In this document: positions 48,858 through 56,801 of the stretch, in pieces | How the letters are laid out: every line of letters starts with the position of its first letter | How positions within the stretch are numbered: position 1 is the stretch's first letter | Source of the DNA: Candidatus Flavonifractor intestinipullorum | Lineage (GTDB): Bacteria > Bacillota > Clostridia > Oscillospirales > Oscillospiraceae | Assembly (NCBI GenBank): GCA_019118925.1 | Contig: DWYC01000088.1 | Span: 1 to 64,000, forward strand | Direction of reading: 5' to 3' | DNA length: 64,000 bases | Translations under genes and position numbers: made by a program | The notes under the pieces: model-generated | Seen by the model: only the letters and a program-made list of their open reading frames with translations | What the model was told of the DNA's origin: nothing | The model's database searches: none

Positions 48858-49871
48858 ATGAAACGCGATATGAAACAGTGGATGAAAGACGTCGTCGACG
48901 CGCCCGTAAAGCGGGCGGTTCCCGTCCTGTCCTTTCCGGCGATCCAGCTCATGGGGATCACGGTCCGGGAGCTCATCTCCAGCAGCGACGCCCAGGCCAA
49001 GGGCATGAAAATGGTGGCCGACCGGGTGCCGACCGGCGCTTCGGTGAGCCTGATGGACCTGTCGGTAGAGGCCGAGTGCTTCGGCTCTCAGATCCGCTTC
49101 TCCGATGACGAGGTGCCCACCGTGGTTGGCTCGGTGGTCTCCTCTCTGGAGGAAGTGGAGGCCCTTTCCGTTCCCGCGGTGGGCGCGGGCCGCACGGGCA
49201 TTTACATTGAGGCCATCCAGAAGGCGGTGGACCTGATTCAGGACCGCCCGGTTTTTGCCGGTGTGATCGGCCCCTTCTCCCTGGCCGGCCGTCTGATGGA
49301 CGTGACCGAGGCCATGATCTACTGCTATGAGGAGCCCGAGATGGTGGCCGCCCTGCTGGACAAGGTCACCGACTTCCTCATCGCCTACTGCAAGGCCTAC
49401 AAAGAGGTGGGGGCCAACGGCGTGGTGATGGCCGAGCCTCTGGCCGGCCTGCTCTCGCCCGCTCTGGCCGAGGAGTTCTCCGCTCCCTACGTCAAGCGGG
49501 TGGTGGACGCCGTTCAGGACGACAACTTCTCGGTGGTCTACCACAACTGCGGCAACGCCGCCATCCAGATGATCGACTCCATTCTGGGCACCGGCGCGGC
49601 CATGTACCACTTCGGCAACGCCATCTCCATGAAGGAGATGCTCCAGCACATCCCCGCCGGTACCATCGCCATGGGCAACGTGGACCCCGCCGGGCAGCTG
49701 CGCAACGGGACGCCTGAGTCCGTCCGGGCCGAGACCCTGCGCATCATGGGCGAGTGCTGCGACCACCCCAACTTCGTCATCTCCTCCGGCTGCGACATCC
49801 CGCCCATGTCCCCCTGGGAGAACATCGACGCCTTCTTCCAGGCGGTGGACGAGTTCTATCAGAAGAAGTAA
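48858..49871 (+). CDS. UroD-family corrinoid methyltransferase (MtaA/MtbA-like)
   Basis: The 337-residue TIM-barrel protein belongs to the uroporphyrinogen decarboxylase (URO-D) family, methylcobamide methyltransferase branch. Zinc ligands of that branch are in place: His and Cys in VVYHNCGNAAIQ (about 233-235) and the distal Cys in VISSGCDIPPMSP (about 313). These proteins transfer a methyl group between a corrinoid protein and a thiol or similar acceptor. A corrinoid protein gene lies directly downstream on the opposite strand, and the reactivase RACo follows. Clostridia of this kind are not known to make coenzyme M, so the acceptor or donor is unclear. It stands alone with a terminator after it. 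Confidence 0.85.
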   Translation: MKRDMKQWMKDVVDAPVKRAVPVLSFPAIQLMGITVRELISSSDAQAKGMKMVADRVPTGASVSLMDLSVEAECFGSQIRFSDDEVPTVVGSVVSSLEEVEALSVPAVGAGRTGIYIEAIQKAVDLIQDRPVFAGVIGPFSLAGRLMDVTEAMIYCYEEPEMVAALLDKVTDFLIAYCKAYKEVGANGVVMAEPLAGLLSPALAEEFSAPYVKRVVDAVQDDNFSVVYHNCGNAAIQMIDSILGTGAAMYHFGNAISMKEMLQHIPAGTIAMGNVDPAGQLRNGTPESVRAETLRIMGECCDHPNFVISSGCDIPPMSPWENIDAFFQAVDEFYQKK

Positions 49872-49914
49872 TTTTAACCAGATATCTCCTCTCTTCACTC
49901 TACCCCTATCCCGC

Positions 49915-49950
49915 ACACCGGCCGCCTGAACAGGCGGCCGGTGTGTCCTT
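49915..49950 (+). terminator. Terminator of the methyltransferase gene
   Basis: ACACCGGCCGCCTG / CAGGCGGCCGGTGT with an AA loop, followed by GTCCTTTTC. Confidence 0.75.
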
Positions 49951-49963
49951 TTCGAAGGGATAA

Positions 49964-49998
49964 AAAAACCGGCCCGGACACTTGTCCGGGCCGGTTTT
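49964..49998 (-). terminator. Terminator of the corrinoid-protein operon
   Basis: AAAACCGGCCCGGAC and its complement flank a 5-base loop. Either strand would give a T-run, so it can serve both convergent genes. Confidence 0.8.
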
Positions 49999-50015
49999 AT
50001 GCCTGAGGAAAGCGA

Positions 50016-50654
50016 TCAGGCCACGCAGAAGGAAAGGGCGGCCGCAGCAGCGGCGGTGGCGTCGGGGGTGTAGCAATCGGCGCCGATGGACTCGGCAAAG
50101 CTCTCGGTGACGGGGGCGCCGCCCACCATGATCTTGACCTTGCCGTTGAGATCGGACTGATGCACGGCGTCCACCACGGTCTTCATCTCGCCCATGGTGG
50201 TCGTCAGCAGGGCGGAGCAGGCGATGATCTTGGCGTTGTGCTCCTTGGCCGCGTCGATGAACGCGGAGGCGGGCACGTCCACGCCCAGGTCCACCACTTT
50301 CAGGCCCTTGCCCTCCATCATCATGCGCACCAGGTTCTTGCCGATGTCGTGCAGGTCGCCCTTCACGGTGCCCAGAATGACGGTGCCCTTCTCCTCCACA
50401 CCGGCGGCCACCAGCAGGGGACGCAGGACGGTAATGCCCTTGTTCATGGCCCGGGCGGCCACCAGAACCTCGGGCACAAAGACCTCGTTGTTCTTGAACT
50501 TGCCGCCGATGATGTTCATACCGGCCAGCAGGCCGTCCTCCAGAATCTCCTGGGGAGAGATGCCCTCGTCCACGGCCTGCTGTACCAGTTCCTTGACCTT
50601 GGGGGCCTTACCGGCCTGCAGATAGGTGCTGATCTCGTTGAGAATTTCGCTCAT
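50016..50654 (-). CDS. Corrinoid (B12-binding) methyl-carrier protein
   Basis: The 212-residue protein carries a methyl-cobamide between methyltransferases. It has the N-terminal four-helix cap domain (about 1-85: EGISPQEILEDGLLAGMNIIGGKF, VFVPEVLVAARAMNKG) and the Rossmann-like B12 domain with the base-off His motif DLHDIGKNLV (about 105), the LGVDVPA turn, SALLTTTMGEMK and the GGAPVTESFA loop. This is the MtaC/MtbC/MttC-like architecture. It is cotranscribed with RACo, 32 bases downstream of that gene, and presumably serves the UroD-type methyltransferases in the region. Confidence 0.93.
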   Translation of the reverse strand: MSEILNEISTYLQAGKAPKVKELVQQAVDEGISPQEILEDGLLAGMNIIGGKFKNNEVFVPEVLVAARAMNKGITVLRPLLVAAGVEEKGTVILGTVKGDLHDIGKNLVRMMMEGKGLKVVDLGVDVPASAFIDAAKEHNAKIIACSALLTTTMGEMKTVVDAVHQSDLNGKVKIMVGGAPVTESFAESIGADCYTPDATAAAAAALSFCVA

Positions 50655-50686
50655 CGTTCTCGACTCCTTTTTTATGATATATTTGG

Positions 50687-52222
50687 TTAAGATTCGGATG
50701 CAAAGAGCATGTGCTCCATGTAGTACTCGGAAAACAGACGGTTACCCGACAGGGGAATCTCTCTGGCCCGGCTCCGAATGGCCGAGAGGGTGTCCAGAAA
50801 CGCCTCATCCAGCAGTACCGCCGCCGCGCCGGCCAGGGCCGCGTTGCCCAGCACCCGGGCCCGGGGGGCCAGAACAGGGGGGAAGAGCCCAATGCGGGCG
50901 GCGCTGTCCCGATTCATATGGTGCCCAAACCCGCCGGCAATATAGAGGCGGTCCACTTCTTCCGGCGTCAGACCGGCCTCTTCCAGCAGCGTGCAGATGC
51001 CGGCGCACACGGCGGCTTTGGCCAACTGAATCTGGCGAATGTCCTTTTGTGTAAGAAAGACCTGCGTACCCGGGATTTGCCAGGCAGAGAGCTCCTCCCG
51101 CTGGGTGATGCCGGGCGCCTCGTCGTCCAAAAGGCCCGTCTCATCCATGATCCCCAGCTCCAGCAGAGCGGCCGCTGCGTCCAGCACGCCCGAGCCGCAC
51201 AGACCTTCCGCCGCTCCGCTGCCCAGGACCTCCACGGTGACCCCGCCCCGGCCGTCGGGCCGGATGGCGGTAATGGCGCCGGGAGCGGCCTGCATCCCGC
51301 AGGAGAGGCCCGCGCCTTCAAAGGCCGGGCCCATGGCGGTGGAGGCGCAGTAGAGCGTCCCGCCGTGGGCGAGCACAATCTCGCCGTTGGTACCCAAATC
51401 GATGAGTAAAGCGGTCTCCTCCGGATGGTCCATCAGTCCGGAGGCCAGGACAGCGCAGGTGATATCGGCCCCCACATAAGCGCCCAGACAGGGCGGGAGA
51501 TAGGGGGGGACGCCGCCGAGCGTACAGGCGCCGGGTCCGCCGAAGAGGGAGACCGGGACAAACGGGGCCACCGCGATGCCGCGGGGGTCCAGCCCCTCCC
51601 AGAAGTGGAGCATCGTAGTGTTGCCGGTGACCACCGCACAGTCGAGGGCGGAAACGCCGGCCTGGGCCATGCAGGAGGCGGCCATGCGCTCCAGCTGCTG
51701 GTGAATGCACTCCGTCAGGGGAGCGACCCCGTGCTGATTGGAGTGCTCGATGCGGGAGATCACATCGGCCCCGAAACCGGCCTGCTCGTTGGCGCCCAGG
51801 GCCTCCCCGTAAATCCGGCCGTCCTCCAGCCGGTAGAGCTGTGCGGCCACGGTGGTGGTACCGATGTCCACCGCCAGTCCCCAGCCCTTTTTGCGCAGGG
51901 TATGGGCGGGGAGAACTACGGCGGACAGGGTGTCGACCTCTTGCTCAGGCAGCCACACCGACGCATCGCCCAAAACCTGGACATAGCAGGCCAGACGAAT
52001 GCCCTGCGAACGCTCCTCCGGAGAGAGACGTTCCGCCTCCTCCGCGCAGGGAGGGGCGAGCTGCCCGGCACAGCGCACCTTACACTTGCCGCAGGTGTGG
52101 TTGCCGCCGCAGGGCATCGGAAAGGGGAGCCCGGCCTCCAGCAGGAGGGAGCGCAGAGACGGCCGGCCCGAGAAGGTCCGCTGTATTTGCTCGCAGCCGC
52201 GATAGAACGTGATAACCGACAT
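50687..52222 (-). CDS. Reductive activator of corrinoid proteins (RACo-like; 2Fe-2S and ASKHA domains)
   Basis: The 511-residue protein restores inactivated cob(II)alamin on corrinoid methyl carriers in an ATP-dependent reduction. The N-terminal plant-type 2Fe-2S domain has PCGGNHTCGKCKVRC (about 37-50) and a fourth Cys in RLACYVQVLG. A linker is followed by the ASKHA ATPase domain (DUF4445/RACo C-terminal) with GLAVDIGTTTVAAQLY, IDLGTNGEIVL and the C-terminal DRLYIAGGFGHHM. Its operon partner is the corrinoid protein, as in the O-demethylase and methylamine systems. A single reactivase would serve all corrinoid steps here. Confidence 0.92.
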   Translation of the reverse strand: MSVITFYRGCEQIQRTFSGRPSLRSLLLEAGLPFPMPCGGNHTCGKCKVRCAGQLAPPCAEEAERLSPEERSQGIRLACYVQVLGDASVWLPEQEVDTLSAVVLPAHTLRKKGWGLAVDIGTTTVAAQLYRLEDGRIYGEALGANEQAGFGADVISRIEHSNQHGVAPLTECIHQQLERMAASCMAQAGVSALDCAVVTGNTTMLHFWEGLDPRGIAVAPFVPVSLFGGPGACTLGGVPPYLPPCLGAYVGADITCAVLASGLMDHPEETALLIDLGTNGEIVLAHGGTLYCASTAMGPAFEGAGLSCGMQAAPGAITAIRPDGRGGVTVEVLGSGAAEGLCGSGVLDAAAALLELGIMDETGLLDDEAPGITQREELSAWQIPGTQVFLTQKDIRQIQLAKAAVCAGICTLLEEAGLTPEEVDRLYIAGGFGHHMNRDSAARIGLFPPVLAPRARVLGNAALAGAAAVLLDEAFLDTLSAIRSRAREIPLSGNRLFSEYYMEHMLFASES

Positions 52223-52390
52223 AGTTCCCTCCCACTCCTTTTTCTAGTATCATAAAGCGAGTTTCCCATTTTGTCATCCTATTTTGATGAAGTGCACAAT
52301 AATTTTCAAAAAAACACAAAATAGTTCTAAAAAATCACGAGGGCGGTATGGTATGATAGAGGAGCATTAAAGGGGAGGGAAGGGACGGCT

Positions 52391-52406
52391 TTGACTGCGC
52401 AGTCAA
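52391..52406. promoter_or_regulatory. Perfect palindrome at the end of the DUF2284 gene
   Basis: TTGACTGCGCAGTCAA, a perfect 16-base palindrome that includes the stop codon of the minus-strand gene. It has no loop, so it looks more like a protein-binding site than a terminator. No ligand or regulator is identified. Confidence 0.35.
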
Positions 52407-52963
52407 TTACCGGGCTTCCCCAGAAGCACCGCCCCGAAATAGGTCACGGTGTTCACCCCGTTGATGTAGCGCATCCCGCACAGCCCGGCCAGTCGGGAGA
52501 CGTCGATGCAGTAGCCCTCCAGAGAGGCCATGGCCTCCTCCGGGAACCGGCAGGCCTCTCCCGTGCGTTTGGCGCACACGGCACAGCGGCGGCAGCCGCC
52601 CGCCCCCAGCTGGAGAAAACCGGACACCCCACGCTCCTGCAGCAGGACGCGGATGTCCCGGGCCAGGCGGTTCTGCCGTTCTCCTGCGGCCAGCATCCCT
52701 TCGATGTCAAAACTGTCCTCCAGAGAAGAGATGGTCTGGTAGACGAGAACCTGATCGTAGGACCGGGCCCGGGCGATCAGATCGGGGGCCTCTCCCACAT
52801 CGGGAGGACACATCCAGCACTGCCCATACATCCCGCAGGCGTTGGAGCGGCACATCTCCCGAAAGGAGAGATCAAAGGGAATCTCGCCCACGGGCAGGAA
52901 CGCCGCCGCCTCCGCGCCCAGAGTCCGCACCGCCTGCAGCAGCGCTTCCGGCTGGAAATTCAT
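52403..52963 (-). CDS. DUF2284-family Cys-rich metal-binding protein
   Basis: The 186-residue predicted metal- or iron-sulfur-binding protein matches the DUF2284 pattern: MCRSNACGMYGQCWMCPP near residue 40 and the second cluster GAGGCRRCAVCAKRTGEACRFPEEAM near 125, followed by GYCIDVSRLAGLCGM. Such genes often neighbour corrinoid or radical-SAM methyl-transfer loci, but their function is not established. ATG 52963 has AAGGAG ahead and is chosen over the longer frame. It is divergent from the PocR/AraC regulator gene, so it may be part of that regulon. Confidence 0.82.
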   Translation of the reverse strand: MNFQPEALLQAVRTLGAEAAAFLPVGEIPFDLSFREMCRSNACGMYGQCWMCPPDVGEAPDLIARARSYDQVLVYQTISSLEDSFDIEGMLAAGERQNRLARDIRVLLQERGVSGFLQLGAGGCRRCAVCAKRTGEACRFPEEAMASLEGYCIDVSRLAGLCGMRYINGVNTVTYFGAVLLGKPGN

Positions 52964-53164
52964 GGCACTCACTCCTTGCATTTTTCTCTCCATGACACCG
53001 CAGTCATCTTGCATTGAAACGGATTTTCCTGTAGAATAAGGGAAAGAAACGATGTCGCGGATATCCCGACCTTTATTATACCGGAAGCCGTGCCGGATCT
53101 CTTATAAAAAATCCACTTATTTCGCAAAGTTTTGCCCGGATCCGGCCAGGAGAGAGGAGCGACC

Positions 53165-54436
53165 ATGAGACCGCGGGAAGAATTTGATGTGGTGCTGTCC
53201 AAGGACTGCGCCCGGGCTTTTTCCACTTCCACCGGTCTGGGGAGCGTGGTCTCACTGGCCGACGGAGCGCCGCTGGCCGCGTTTGGCGGCTACCACTGCG
53301 AAAACTGCCGGATCTGCGCCCTGGCGGGAAAGCAGCGCACCCTGTGCGTACAGAGCCATATTTACGGCATGAACGAGGCCGAGCGCTTCGGCGGGAAATA
53401 CGTCTATTTCTGTCCCATGGGGCTGACCTGCTTTACCTCCCCCATTGTGGGCACCGACAGCACGGAGGCCAAAATCACGGTGGGGCCCTTCTTGATGGTG
53501 GACCGGCAGGACTACATTCACGACGATCTGCTGCCCAAGATCCAGGGGGAGTATGACCTGGCGGAACTCACCGCCGAAGTGGAGAAGCTCCCGGTGGTCC
53601 CGGCCGCCCGGGTGGAGGGTATTTCCTCCCTCCTGTTCATGGCGGTGGGCTTTATGAACAACGTCTGGGCGGCCAACCACATGCTGGAGGTGCAGGAGTC
53701 CTACTCCATCCAGAAGCAGGTCTCCTCCTATCTGGCCACGTTAAAAGGCGAAAAGCAGCCGCCGCCCTATCCTCTGGACCTGGAGAACGAGCTGCTGGAC
53801 AGCATCAGCCACCTGGACCGGGAGAAGGCCAACCGCTGCCTCAACGAGCTTTTGGGCTATATCTTTTTTATGGGCGGCAATTTTCAGTTGGCCAAATCCC
53901 GCATTTCCGAGCTGCTGGTGCTCATCTCCCGGGCGGCCATCACCGGCGGGGCCGACGCACAGACCATGCTCCTCATGACCCACGACTATTTGCAGATCAT
54001 TCCCCGCATCACCAGCATGGACGAGCTGTGCAGCTGGCTGGCCAAGGCCATGAACCGCTTTATGGACAACCTCTTCCAGTTTGCCGATGTGAAGCACGCC
54101 AATGTGATTCACCACGCCACCCAGTACATCCGCGCCCACTACGCCGAAAAAATTACGCTGGACAACGTGGCCCGGGAGGTCTATCTCTCGCCCACCTACT
54201 TCAGCCGCATTTTCCGGCAGGAGACGGGGGTGACCTTCAACGCCTACCTCAACGCCGTGCGCATTGAGCAGAGCAAAAAGCTCCTCAACGACCCCTCCGT
54301 GCGGCTCATCGACATCTCTCTGATGGTGGGCTTTGACAACCAGAGCTATTTTACCAAGGTGTTTAAGAAAATCACCGGCCTTTCCCCGCTGCAATACCGG
54401 GAAAAGAAGTGCAAAGGCTTTCAGCATATCAATTGA
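53165..54436 (+). CDS. PocR-domain AraC-family transcriptional regulator
   Basis: The 423-residue activator has an N-terminal PocR sensory domain (about 1-160) with the conserved Cys/His set HCENCRICAL...CVQSHIYG...YFCPMGLTCFTSPI, a central helical region, and a C-terminal AraC HTH pair (about 320-418: ITLDNVAREVYLSPTYFSRIFRQETGVTFNAYL, DISLMVGFDNQSYFTKVFKKITGLSPLQYR). PocR domains sense small metabolites and are typical next to corrinoid methyltransferase and diol-use operons. It lies between DUF2284 and a UroD-family gene and probably activates this methyl-transfer locus. ATG 53165 follows GAGGAG. Confidence 0.92.
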   Translation: MRPREEFDVVLSKDCARAFSTSTGLGSVVSLADGAPLAAFGGYHCENCRICALAGKQRTLCVQSHIYGMNEAERFGGKYVYFCPMGLTCFTSPIVGTDSTEAKITVGPFLMVDRQDYIHDDLLPKIQGEYDLAELTAEVEKLPVVPAARVEGISSLLFMAVGFMNNVWAANHMLEVQESYSIQKQVSSYLATLKGEKQPPPYPLDLENELLDSISHLDREKANRCLNELLGYIFFMGGNFQLAKSRISELLVLISRAAITGGADAQTMLLMTHDYLQIIPRITSMDELCSWLAKAMNRFMDNLFQFADVKHANVIHHATQYIRAHYAEKITLDNVAREVYLSPTYFSRIFRQETGVTFNAYLNAVRIEQSKKLLNDPSVRLIDISLMVGFDNQSYFTKVFKKITGLSPLQYREKKCKGFQHIN

Positions 54437-54504
54437 CCCATTGTTTGTCATAAAATCAGCCTGAGATTCCGATCCGGGCGCCAAAAAGAAAGGAAGTCTG
54501 AATC

Positions 54505-55539
54505 ATGTCCACCCTGAAAGAACGTAACGCGGAACGCCTGAGAAAGAGCATCGCCGGAGAGAAGGCGGACGGCCACGCCGTATTCAACTACTACACCTAC
54601 CCCTTCTTCCACGCGGTGAGCAAAGTGCCCCTGAACGAGTACTTCCACAACCCCAAGGTCATGTTCGAGACCCAGCTGGAGGTCTTGGAGCAGCTGGACG
54701 GCTGCGGCAACCTGGCCCCCGACGCCGGCGCCGTGGCCGAGTGCAGCGCCCTGGGCGGCAAGGTCCGTTTCGACGAGCACGGCTTCATCTCGGTGGCCCC
54801 CGCCGAGATTGAGGAGCTGGACGACGTGCTGGCCATCAAGCCCGGCGACCCCTATGGGGACAACTATATGCGCATCGCGCTGGAGACCCTGGAGTACATG
54901 GTGGACCACTGCCCCGAGGGCTACAAGGTCAACCCCCACGCCATCATGGGCCCCTTCACCGTGGGCGCCCAGCTGCGGGGCATCAGCGACTTCTGCGCCG
55001 ACACCATTGCCGAGCCTGAGCTGGTGCAGGCCATCCTGGACCTGGTCATCGAGACCCAGATCAACTTCCTGAAGGCGCAGGAGAAGATTTTGGGCGAGCC
55101 CCTGCACCACATCCTGGTGTGCGACGACCTGTCCGCCTTCCTCAGCGAGCAGGCCTATCGGGACATCATCCTGCCCTCCTATGAGAAGCTCTTTGCCGAG
55201 TTCCCCCATACTCAGCGCTGGCTCCACAACGACTCCACCGCCCGCCACATCGCCCCGGACATCTCCAAGGGCGGCATGGTGGCCTGGCAGTATCATCCCA
55301 GCATCACGCCTCAGGACGCCCTGACTCTGACCGAGGGCAAGGTCACCCTGCTGGGCGGCCTGAACCCGGTGGAGCTGGCCGGCCTCACCGAGGAGGAGAC
55401 CGTGAAGAAGTGCAACGAGGTCATCGACTCCTTCGGCGGCAACAACCGCTGCGTGCTGGCCGCCGGCGGCTCCATCAACCAGGTGCCGCTGGTCAACCTG
55501 CGGGCCATGTTCCGCGTGGCCGACGAGCGGAAGATCTAA
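54505..55539 (+). CDS. UroD-family protein lacking the zinc cysteines
   Basis: The 344-residue TIM-barrel protein is of the URO-D superfamily, related to corrinoid methyltransferases (GYKVNPHAIMGPFTVGAQLRGISDF, CDDLSAFLSEQAYRDIILPSYEKLF). At the place of the usual HxC zinc ligands it reads RWLHNDSTARH (Asp for Cys). The distal stretch is VLAAGGSINQVPL without Cys. It therefore cannot use the MtaA-type zinc-thiolate site. It may act on a non-thiol acceptor or donor, as proposed for some demethylating members of this superfamily. It follows the PocR regulator gene at 68 bases and ends at a strong terminator. Confidence 0.82.
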   Translation: MSTLKERNAERLRKSIAGEKADGHAVFNYYTYPFFHAVSKVPLNEYFHNPKVMFETQLEVLEQLDGCGNLAPDAGAVAECSALGGKVRFDEHGFISVAPAEIEELDDVLAIKPGDPYGDNYMRIALETLEYMVDHCPEGYKVNPHAIMGPFTVGAQLRGISDFCADTIAEPELVQAILDLVIETQINFLKAQEKILGEPLHHILVCDDLSAFLSEQAYRDIILPSYEKLFAEFPHTQRWLHNDSTARHIAPDISKGGMVAWQYHPSITPQDALTLTEGKVTLLGGLNPVELAGLTEEETVKKCNEVIDSFGGNNRCVLAAGGSINQVPLVNLRAMFRVADERKI

Positions 55540-55572
55540 GCCTCCGCCCGCTCCGGGTCAACGGCAAAACAG

Positions 55573-55605
55573 CGCCCCTGCCGCTTCAAGCGGCAGGGGC
55601 GTTTT
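55573..55605. terminator. Bidirectional terminator
   Basis: CGCCCCTGCCGCTT / AAGCGGCAGGGGCG with a 1-base loop, followed by TTTT. On the minus strand it gives CTGTTTTGC. It separates convergent genes. Confidence 0.88.
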
Positions 55606-55638
55606 GACGCCTCAGAGGCGCGGAGAAGCCGGAGAGGG

Positions 55639-56190
55639 TTATTCCTGCCCTTCCGGTCCGGCGGGCTGGGAGGGCGTCTGAACGGCCAGCAGAGCGTCGT
55701 GGCTGCGGACCAGCCACTCCTCGGTGATGCGCCAGCGGCCCTCGACCTTCTCCACCCGGCACTCGCACATGGAGAAACACTTTTTGCCGTCCTCGGCCAG
55801 AGACTTGCCGGTGGGAGGGCCGTAGGCGGTCCAGCCGGTGTTGCGCCAGGAGAAATTGGTGCACTGGCCGAAGCTGTACCCGTCCTCCTCGTTGCCCTCG
55901 GCGAAGATGTCCACAAACTCCACCGTCTGGTCGGGGAAGGAGCGGATAGTGGACAGGGTAGCCGCCACCGAGGCCTCGGCGCCCACGCTGTCCCCGTCGC
56001 AGCTGTGCACCACCGTGGAGTCGCAGTAGAACTCATAGATGGCGCCGATGCACTTGTACTGCCAGATCCACTCGGTGTAGGCCTTGAAGAGCTCGGCCAC
56101 CTCCTCGGGGAATTGCAGCTTGCACTGGCGGCAGAACTCCGCCACTTTTTTGCGGCCCTCGCTCATGTCGTGGAGCGTCATCTGAATCAT
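55639..56190 (-). CDS. NTF2/SnoaL-like protein A
   Basis: The 183-residue protein has the cone-shaped alpha+beta fold of the NTF2/SnoaL superfamily. It shares three motifs with the other five domains of the region: CIGAIYEFYCDSTVV (about 46), SFPDQTVEFVDIFAEG (about 84) and YGPPTGKSLAE (about 122), ending WRITEEWLVRSHD. Members act as cyclases, isomerases, dehydratases, hydrolases or ligand binders, and the reaction here is unknown. It starts with ATG overlapping the stop of the preceding gene by four bases (coupled pair). An AAGGAGG ribosome site supports ATG 56190. Confidence 0.78.
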   Translation of the reverse strand: MIQMTLHDMSEGRKKVAEFCRQCKLQFPEEVAELFKAYTEWIWQYKCIGAIYEFYCDSTVVHSCDGDSVGAEASVAATLSTIRSFPDQTVEFVDIFAEGNEEDGYSFGQCTNFSWRNTGWTAYGPPTGKSLAEDGKKCFSMCECRVEKVEGRWRITEEWLVRSHDALLAVQTPSQPAGPEGQE

Positions 56191-56717
56191 GCTCTGGTTC
56201 CTCCTTCCGCGTCGCTGGTCTGGACCTGCCGCAGCAGGCTTTCCGAGTCGGAGTTGACCTCAAAGGGGATTTTCCAGGCGCCGTCCACCTGCTTGAGATA
56301 GAGCATGGACAGGTTCAGGCAGCGCTCCCCCAGAGACTTCCCGGTGGCGGGGCCGTTGGGGCTGAAGCCCAGATTGGTGCCCTTCAGGCGCATGCGGCGA
56401 AAGACCTTCCAGCAGTCGGGGGCGGCGCGGTAGACGATGATGTGGTCGATCTCGGTGTGCAGGTCAGGGAAGGCGGCCTCCAGCTCGTTGATCTGGATGG
56501 CGATCTCATCCGGATGAGAGTAGCGGATGCCGCTCTGTTTGTGGTACTCCACCTCTTCGGGGTAGAAGTCGTAGACCAGGCCTACCATCTTATAGTCGTA
56601 GATGAGCTTAGTCAGGCAGGTGATGAACTCCCGCACCTGGTCCGGGGTGTCCAGAGTGGGGGAGTAGACCACGTCGCTCATGTGCCAGATGGCGTCCATT
56701 TTTTCGTCGGATTTCAC
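56187..56717 (-). CDS. NTF2/SnoaL-like protein B
   Basis: The 176-residue paralogue of A reads MVGLVYDFYPEEVEYHKQSG, AAFPDLHTEIDHIIVY and SPNGPATGKSLGERC at the same relative places, with WKIPFEVNSDS near the end. It begins with GTG 56717, supported by GAGGTG upstream. Translation is coupled to protein A by a four-base overlap, so A and B probably act together, perhaps as a heteromer. The gene lies right after the terminator of the symporter operon, with only 28 bases for a promoter, so readthrough may supply transcripts. Confidence 0.76.
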   Translation of the reverse strand: MKSDEKMDAIWHMSDVVYSPTLDTPDQVREFITCLTKLIYDYKMVGLVYDFYPEEVEYHKQSGIRYSHPDEIAIQINELEAAFPDLHTEIDHIIVYRAAPDCWKVFRRMRLKGTNLGFSPNGPATGKSLGERCLNLSMLYLKQVDGAWKIPFEVNSDSESLLRQVQTSDAEGGTRA

Positions 56718-56745
56718 GCAAACACCTCATTTCAAATGGATGAAT

Positions 56746-56781
56746 AAAAAGCGGGCCGCATATCAAGGGATATGCGGCCCG
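56746..56781 (-). terminator. Terminator of the permease/symporter operon
   Basis: On the minus strand CGGGCCGCATATC / GATATGCGGCCCG with a 4-base loop, followed by CTTTTTATT. Confidence 0.85.
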
Positions 56782-56801
56782 TTCGAGAAAAACAGTCTGG
56801 A

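Noticed and set aside
53132-53164. Upstream TTG start of the PocR/AraC regulator
   Set aside because: The ribosome site GAGGAG lies between it and ATG 53165, so it cannot be the start used.
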